Assembly (NCBI GenBank): GCA_012521805.1 | Contig: JAAYLQ010000212.1 | Location: 1-8,622 of the forward strand | Direction of reading: 5' to 3' | DNA length: 8,622 nucleotides | DNA from: Bacillota bacterium | GTDB taxonomy: Bacteria; Bacillota; Limnochordia; Darwinibacteriales; DTU012 | Shown: positions 5,200 through 8,622 of the stretch, in pieces | Position numbering within the stretch: the stretch's first letter is position 1 | Layout: each line of letters begins with the position of its first letter | Made by a program: the position numbers and the translations under genes | The notes under the pieces: generated by a model | Database searches by the model: none | Told to the model about the DNA's origin: nothing | The model's input: the letters and a program-made list of their open reading frames with translations, nothing else

Positions 5200-5967
5200 T
5201 TAATCAATTAAAAAGACTACTGCGTAATGGGCAAAGAAATCATAGTTCTTAATTGCAGCTAAAATCTGCTCAGCTGCTTCTTGACTGATCACCACTCCTG
5301 TTTGGGGCTGTCCTTTAACATCCTGTGCCTTAACTACCAGCGGAGCAGTATATGTAAGCTTTCCAAGAATCGAGACACGATTCATTAAGTCATCCGATAA
5401 ATCATTTCCATAGCTGATAACACCTGAATGCTGAACAAATTCGTAGTCAGCAGCTACCCCGCCGTAAATTAATTCTCCTGTTTCTGACCAAATCCGGGGA
5501 CTCATTCCTCTTTCTAAATCCAGTCCGCGGGCATCCACTACTAACCCGGTATACACCAGCTCATTGACAATTAAGTGAGCCAGCATAGGCTGCTGTGCGG
5601 GATCAAAGCGATCCAATCTTTCTAAGCTCAATGTACTTGAAGCTGCATTCTGATCTCCAGATACCTTCACCTCTGCGCGAGTATATCCTTGCGGTGTTTC
5701 AAAAACTAAGTTCAACTCAGCCAGATCATCATACACCAATCCCTGGTGCAGATGGGTACGATTTAAAATCGGCCCCTGCTCATTGAACGTATAGATGGAG
5801 AGAATTGGCGGTGTAGTATCCAACCGATTGGGGAAAACAAACTTCAGCTGATAAGCAGCATCAGCTTCCAGCAGAAACTGCAGCGAATCCTGGGCAGCTG
5901 CAGGCTGCAGGCTCAAACATAATATCATCACGAAACAGGCAAGCCAAAGTCGGCCAATTCGTGTCAT
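5200..5967 (-). CDS. Exported protein with an LPP20/FlgP-like C-terminal module
   Basis: The 255-aa product begins with a signal peptide: basic MTRIGR, a hydrophobic core, and a probable signal peptidase I site at AAA-Q (25/26). Residues 26-140 look beta-rich and are unassigned. From about 144 to the end comes a module I associate with proteins near LPP20-like and flagellar FlgO/FlgP-type genes: VDARGLDLERGMSPRI, GELIYGG, SGVISYG, PLVVKA, GVVIS, and a final FLID. That resemblance is from memory of the pattern and is moderate. No lipobox cysteine follows the signal, so the protein would be secreted or wall-associated. GAGGTGG (5973-5979) is five bases before this ATG, so the in-frame ATG ten codons upstream is rejected. 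The gene is preceded by its own promoter. Confidence 0.75.
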   Translation of the reverse strand: MTRIGRLWLACFVMILCLSLQPAAAQDSLQFLLEADAAYQLKFVFPNRLDTTPPILSIYTFNEQGPILNRTHLHQGLVYDDLAELNLVFETPQGYTRAEVKVSGDQNAASSTLSLERLDRFDPAQQPMLAHLIVNELVYTGLVVDARGLDLERGMSPRIWSETGELIYGGVAADYEFVQHSGVISYGNDLSDDLMNRVSILGKLTYTAPLVVKAQDVKGQPQTGVVISQEAAEQILAAIKNYDFFAHYAVVFLID

Positions 5968-6022
5968 ACAGACCACCTCGATGTTATTTATTTCCATACA
6001 GCAGCTACTACATATCTACTTC

Positions 6023-6057
6023 GTGCAGTATAAGGGATAACTGCACGCACCTGTGAA
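6023..6057 (-). promoter_or_regulatory. Promoter with operator-like dyad before the exported-protein gene
   Basis: On the minus strand TTCACA (6052-6057), 19 bases, then TATACT (6027-6032) form a weak promoter. A perfect 7-base inverted repeat, GTGCAGT (6023-6029) and ACTGCAC (6040-6046) with a 10-base centre, covers the -10. That suggests a repressor site, though it could also fold as RNA. Confidence 0.4.
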
Positions 6058-6100
6058 TTTCTTTCCTTTCCATCTATTCTGAAATCTAACGCGGATTAGA

Positions 6101-6124
6101 AAGCATTTTCGGACGAAAATGCTT
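6101..6124 (-). terminator. Hairpin downstream of the 264-aa exported-protein gene
   Basis: AAGCATTTTC and GAAAATGCTT pair perfectly (10 bp) around a four-base loop. The hairpin begins ten bases past the minus-strand stop codon. The minus-strand tail is only TCTAAT, a poor U-tract, so termination may be inefficient. It separates the two exported-protein genes, and the second one has its own promoter. Confidence 0.55.
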
Positions 6125-6133
6125 CTTGTTCCC

Positions 6134-6928
6134 CTATTCCTGATAATCATATAAATGGTACCGCAGCCTATCACCACTGCCAGCCCAGAAAGCAAGAATC
6201 CGGTGGGGAGCCTCGCTTTCCAAAACTACATGAAACCGCGTTGGAAAGAACCAGCGTAAAATTCCATCATAACCTATTGAAAAAACTGTTACCTGCTCCG
6301 GATCCTGCAGAAGCTGCTGCACCTGAGGGGCTGTATTCTTCTTCTTTGTCAAATCCCTAACCTGCTTTGCTGTTAGCACTCTAGAATCGAGCTGGTATCG
6401 ACCTGATCCATTTAAGTCTACTAACTTACCATGAAAATCGGTGCGGTTCTGCAGCAGCAGCGATTGAAGATACAATCCTAGAACTTCGATCTCAGTTCCT
6501 TCATCATGCAGATAAATTTCCCGAGTATCCTGCAGCCTTTCATTGAGGTAGAAAGCGAGTATAATTCTGTTCTCTTCTGGATCATATACCGCTGAGCGGC
6601 GATCAAAGCCAACCCTGCCTGCATCATGCTGATTTACGACCTGCATTTCGCTGTAATGTAGACGCAGATCTGCATCATAGCGTGATTCCATAGTATAGCC
6701 GGACCCGGTCGTGGTTACCGTGGCTTGTCCATTTTCCGGATCAATTTCAAAGAGAACATCGTAGACATACTCTGCTTCACCTTGAGGAGTAATGATTGAG
6801 ATTTGATACCGCTGTGTTTCCGGCAGCCAGCTGATCACTGAATCTGCAGCGTTAACAGTTAAACATGCAGAAAATACAATCAGCAAACTAAGTGTTATCA
6901 AAATAAACTGTCGTTTAATCAGGATCAT
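6134..6928 (-). CDS. Exported protein of unknown function
   Basis: The 264-aa product starts with a clear signal sequence: MILIKRQ, a hydrophobic core at 8-21, and a likely signal peptidase I site near VNA-A (27/28). FSAC at 19-22 is a poor lipobox because of the Phe at -3, so a lipoprotein is possible but less likely. The mature part is rich in short beta-type segments with acidic turns (FEIDPENGQATVTTTGSG, AVYDPEENRIILAFYLNERL) and has no catalytic motif or repeat I know. The ribosome binding site is odd: ATAGGAG directly abuts the ATG with no spacer. A CTG at the third codon would have normal spacing. The gene is monocistronic or loosely linked to the next exported-protein gene and has a strong sigma-A promoter. 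Confidence 0.72.
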   Translation of the reverse strand: MILIKRQFILITLSLLIVFSACLTVNAADSVISWLPETQRYQISIITPQGEAEYVYDVLFEIDPENGQATVTTTGSGYTMESRYDADLRLHYSEMQVVNQHDAGRVGFDRRSAVYDPEENRIILAFYLNERLQDTREIYLHDEGTEIEVLGLYLQSLLLQNRTDFHGKLVDLNGSGRYQLDSRVLTAKQVRDLTKKKNTAPQVQQLLQDPEQVTVFSIGYDGILRWFFPTRFHVVLESEAPHRILAFWAGSGDRLRYHLYDYQE

Positions 6929-6951
6929 CTCCTATTTCCAGTCTCTTATAA

Positions 6952-6980
6952 ATTATAATATTTATTATTATTGAAGTCAA
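6952..6980 (-). promoter_or_regulatory. Sigma-A promoter for the 264-aa exported-protein gene
   Basis: The minus strand reads TTGACT (6975-6980), a 17-base AT-rich spacer, then TATAAT (6952-6957). This is one base short of full consensus. The start would lie near 6945, giving a leader of only about 17 bases before the ATG. Confidence 0.8.
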
Positions 6981-6998
6981 ATAGCCTGATGCCGAGCA

Positions 6999-7379
6999 TT
7001 ATCCTTGTTTCAGAAGCTCTACCTCGTAATTATCAGGGTCTGTAATAAATGCCATCTTATTGCCTTTGGCAAACTCGTCCCGCCAGTTATCCGGCCAAAT
7101 TTCAATTCCCTTCTGTTCCAACTGCTCACAAAACGCGGTCAAATTGGGAACACCAATAGCAAAATGCAGCAGATCTTCCGGTACATTTAATTTATAATCT
7201 GGAGAGTAGGTCAATTCCAACATATGCTCATTACCCGGCAGTTCTAAATGACAGATTTGATTCCCCGCCGGAGAGCGATCATTGCGGCTTTTCACCCGGA
7301 AACCCAAGTTATCGCAGTACCATTTGATTGAACGCTCCAAATTACTAACCCGCACCCGAGTATGGAGAAACTTATACAA
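6999..7379 (-). CDS. Glyoxalase I-like VOC family metalloenzyme
   Basis: This 126-aa vicinal-oxygen-chelate protein resembles lactoylglutathione lyase. It has KFLHTRVRVSNLERSIKWYC at the N-terminus and ITDPDNYEVELL at the C-terminus. The four metal ligands of E. coli GloA (H5, E56, H74, E122) have counterparts at H6, E55, H72 and E121, so an active Ni- or Zn-type enzyme is likely. The physiological thiol is unknown; clostridia often lack glutathione. The start is taken as the TTG at 7379 because GGGAGG ends seven bases before it. The in-frame ATG at 7427 has no ribosome binding site and lies upstream of the predicted transcription start. The gene is divergent from folT and does not obviously belong to that pathway. 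Confidence 0.85.
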   Translation of the reverse strand: MYKFLHTRVRVSNLERSIKWYCDNLGFRVKSRNDRSPAGNQICHLELPGNEHMLELTYSPDYKLNVPEDLLHFAIGVPNLTAFCEQLEQKGIEIWPDNWRDEFAKGNKMAFITDPDNYEVELLKQG

Positions 7380-7405
7380 AACTACCGCCTCCCTCAATAC
7401 ATGCT

Positions 7406-7434
7406 CGTATAAATTTAATTTACACACAAATCAA
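7406..7434 (-). promoter_or_regulatory. Sigma-A promoter for the glyoxalase-like gene
   Basis: The minus strand reads TTGATT (7429-7434), 17 bases, then TATACG (7406-7411). A start near 7399 excludes the ATG at 7427 and supports initiation at the TTG at 7379. Confidence 0.6.
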
Positions 7435-7456
7435 CTAAATCCTTTCAATCGCACTC

Positions 7457-7485
7457 TTGTCAACCGTAGTTTATTCTGATACAAT
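7457..7485 (+). promoter_or_regulatory. Sigma-A promoter of the folT transcript
   Basis: TTGTCA (7457-7462), 17 bases, then TACAAT (7480-7485), with TGA just before the -10 as an extended element. Transcription would start around 7492, directly before the riboswitch. Confidence 0.75.
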
Positions 7486-7497
7486 GCAATCAGAATA
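7472..7497. repeat. Inverted repeat overlapping the folT -10 and start site
   Basis: Perfect 9-base arms, TATTCTGAT (7472-7480) and ATCAGAATA (7489-7497), are separated by eight bases. The dyad straddles the -10 element and the expected start, the usual place for a repressor operator. As RNA only its right half would be transcribed, so it is best read as a DNA site. Confidence 0.55.
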
Positions 7498-7500
7498 TGT

Positions 7501-7602
7501 GGTAGAGTAGATGGCATGCGTTTTAGTGCTTAGGGATGGGACGTTGCCCTAAGACGAAAAGCTGCTCTGCAGCTGCGATGTGCCATCGCGTCCGCTGTCA
7601 CC
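7501..7602 (+). promoter_or_regulatory. Tetrahydrofolate (THF) riboswitch aptamer
   Basis: The sequence follows the class I THF aptamer in order: AGAGTAGAT, GCGTTTTAGTG, GGGATGGGACGTTGCCC, ACGAA, and GCGTCCGCT. Stems are visible: GATGGCA (7510-7516) with TGCCATC (7581-7587), CTTAGGG (7529-7535) with CCCTAAG (7547-7553), and AGCTGC (7560-7565) with GCAGCT (7569-7574). The closing stem is GGT-A-GA with TCACC at 7598-7602, with one bulged A. The aptamer senses reduced folates and precedes a folate-transporter gene, as known for this class. Confidence 0.92.
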
Positions 7603-7647
7603 AAAGAGCTTCTTTCTCTTTGGTACAGGTGATCAAAGGGAAAGGAG
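7601..7647 (+). promoter_or_regulatory. Translation-control platform of the THF riboswitch
   Basis: Two exclusive pairings are visible. CCAAAGAG (7601-7608) pairs with CTCTTTGG (7616-7623). Alternatively 7609-7621 pairs over 13 positions, with two G-U pairs, with 7635-7647, which hold the AAGGAG ribosome binding site of folT. The first hairpin needs the CC that also closes the aptamer. Ligand binding would therefore favour hiding the ribosome binding site and reduce uptake when folate is ample. No intrinsic terminator is seen. Confidence 0.75.
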
Positions 7648-7654
7648 GTCAGCA

Positions 7655-8197
7655 ATGAATACGAAAACAAGGACACTAGTTTATATGGCTTTCTTAGTTG
7701 CCTTAAACATTGTGCTGAGCAGGTTATTAAGCATGCGCATCAGTATTGGCGGCGTTGAAGGGATCCGGATCGGGCTTGGCGGTCTACCGATTATCCTAGC
7801 CGGTATTGGGCTTGGTCCCTGGCAGGGAGGAATCGTTGGTGCGGTAGCTGATATTATCGGCTACATGATCAATCCAATGGGTGCCTATGCTCCCCATTTC
7901 ACCCTATCTGCTTTTTTAACCGGATTTATCCCAGGAGCTGTAACCAGGTATATCTTCAATAACCAAAACCGTTTATGGCACTTGGTTGTGGCTGTGCTGA
8001 TGGGTGAACTTGTAACGAACGTTCTCCTAGTGCCGTACTTCCTCAACAGTCTGTTTGGGTTACCGATTAAAGCAACTATCATTCCCCAGATAGCTTCCGT
8101 CCTGATCCAAACTCCATTTTATGCTTATTTGATTTCTCTGATGCTGCAGTTTAGAGTCCTAGAGCCATCTAGTGCCGCAGTTGGCAGAAAACGCTGA
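7655..8197 (+). CDS. folT: Folate-specific ECF transporter substrate-binding subunit (FolT-type)
   Basis: The 180-aa membrane protein has about six hydrophobic segments (roughly 7-24, 40-54, 56-73, 82-100, 108-130, 144-166). This is the fold of S components, which bind a vitamin and join the shared EcfT/EcfA module. GIRIGLGGLPIILAG, the ADIIGYMINPMGAYAPHFTL stretch and the following SAFLTGFIPG resemble folate S components, and the THF riboswitch upstream supports folate as substrate. The small N-terminal helix motif with Ala residues (YMAFLVALN) may contact EcfT. AAAGGAGG precedes the ATG by seven bases and is the element hidden by the riboswitch. An in-frame upstream extension to 7580 runs through the riboswitch and is not coding. 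A HAD phosphatase gene follows after 39 bases and may be co-transcribed. EcfT and the ATPases are not in the window. Confidence 0.88.
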   Translation: MNTKTRTLVYMAFLVALNIVLSRLLSMRISIGGVEGIRIGLGGLPIILAGIGLGPWQGGIVGAVADIIGYMINPMGAYAPHFTLSAFLTGFIPGAVTRYIFNNQNRLWHLVVAVLMGELVTNVLLVPYFLNSLFGLPIKATIIPQIASVLIQTPFYAYLISLMLQFRVLEPSSAAVGRKR

Positions 8198-8220
8198 TCT
8201 AGATCAGTTGATAACTATCA
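8194..8220. repeat. Two adjacent palindromes between folT and the HAD gene
   Basis: CTGATCT-AGATCAG (8194-8207) is a perfect 14-base palindrome that includes the folT stop TGA. It is followed one base later by TGATA-AC-TATCA (8209-8220). Neither has a U-tract, and the first has no loop, so they do not look like a terminator. A protein-binding or processing site is possible, and so is chance. Confidence 0.4.
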
Positions 8221-8236
8221 TAACGGAGGAGATATA

Positions 8237-8622
8237 ATGGAGCAGATTCGCAGTAAAGCTGGATTTATCTGTGACATGGACGGAGTTCTGTATCACGGCA
8301 ATTACCTGCTGCCTGGTGCAAGTGAGTTTGTAGAATGGCTGCAGAGAGAAAATAAGAAGTTTCTGTTTCTCACAAACTCCAGTGAACGTTCGCCGCGGGA
8401 GCTGCAGCTGAAGTTAGCACGCATGGGCATTGAGGTGGACGAAAGCCACTTTTACACCAGTGCATTAGCAACAGCCAGTTTCCTCGCCCGGCAGACCCCC
8501 CGCGGTAGTGCTTATATTATCGGTGAGACCGGCTTAGTCAAGGCACTTTATGATGTCGGGTTTTCCATGAACGATGTTAACCCAGATTACGTGGTAGTAG
8601 GTGAAACCCGCTCCTACAGCTA
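8237..8622 (+). CDS. NagD-like HAD-IIA phosphatase, 3' end cut by the window
   Basis: The first 128 codons are present, and the reading frame is open to the window edge. AGGAGG (8225..8231 region) precedes the ATG with normal spacing. HAD motif I is FICDMDGVLYHG, with the nucleophile and acid aspartates at residues 13 and 15. Motif II is FLFLTNSSERSP, typical of the NagD/PNPase-like subclass IIA. The start of the cap domain follows, with YIIGETGLVKAL and PDYVVVGETRSY. Members dephosphorylate small phosphoesters such as nucleotides, sugar phosphates or pyridoxal phosphate; the substrate cannot be told here. With folT only 39 bases upstream and no terminator between them, it may fall under THF riboswitch transcription, though the riboswitch appears to act on folT translation. 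Confidence 0.88.
   Translation, partial: MEQIRSKAGFICDMDGVLYHGNYLLPGASEFVEWLQRENKKFLFLTNSSERSPRELQLKLARMGIEVDESHFYTSALATASFLARQTPRGSAYIIGETGLVKALYDVGFSMNDVNPDYVVVGETRSYS

Noticed and set aside
7005..7190. Plus-strand open frame over the glyoxalase-like gene
   Set aside because: It is antisense to a gene with all four metal ligands preserved and has no ribosome binding site.
7380..7427. ATG at 7427 as the glyoxalase start
   Set aside because: No ribosome binding site, it lies above the predicted transcription start, and the added residues have no counterpart in glyoxalase I.
7580..7654. In-frame upstream extension of folT
   Set aside because: It runs through the THF aptamer and its platform, and the strong ribosome binding site belongs to the ATG at 7655.

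Overview
The window looks like chromosomal DNA of an anaerobic, Clostridia-like member of the Firmicutes (Bacillota). The grounds are strong AGGAGG-type ribosome binding sites, sigma-A promoters close to consensus, a RapZ/YvcJ protein, a tetrahydrofolate riboswitch in front of a folT-type ECF transporter gene, and a citrate-forming enzyme of the homocitrate/isopropylmalate synthase family next to an isocitrate dehydrogenase. The last pair is the arrangement expected where the classical citrate synthase is replaced by Re-citrate synthase. Genes are closely packed on both strands. I see no transposase, phage gene, CRISPR array, tRNA or rRNA.

Layout. Positions 1-119 hold only a possible minus-strand promoter for a gene outside the window. 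rapZ (120-995, minus) is divergent from an isocitrate dehydrogenase gene (1187-2410, plus). That gene converges on a Re-citrate synthase-like gene (2428-3696, minus), and one bidirectional terminator between them overlaps the icd stop codon. The citrate synthase-like gene has a perfect-consensus sigma-A promoter and an attenuator-like hairpin in its leader. Divergent from it is a four-gene plus-strand operon (3900-5171): an ECF sigma factor, a probable anti-sigma protein without zinc ligands, and two very small proteins of unknown function that share a short motif. It is preceded by an ECF-type promoter and ends in a second bidirectional terminator over its own stop codon. Then come two minus-strand genes for exported proteins of unknown function (5200-5967 and 6134-6928), each with its own promoter, and a glyoxalase I-like gene (6999-7379, minus). 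On the plus strand follow a promoter with an operator-like dyad, a THF riboswitch with a translation-control platform, folT (7655-8197), and a NagD-like HAD phosphatase gene cut by the window end.

How the genes work together. The citrate synthase-like enzyme and isocitrate dehydrogenase would supply 2-oxoglutarate for glutamate, with aconitase encoded elsewhere. The ECF operon looks like a self-regulating envelope or stress response unit, and its two small proteins are the least explained part of the window. The folT block senses reduced folate and controls folate uptake. Functions come from motifs read by eye, and no database search was possible.
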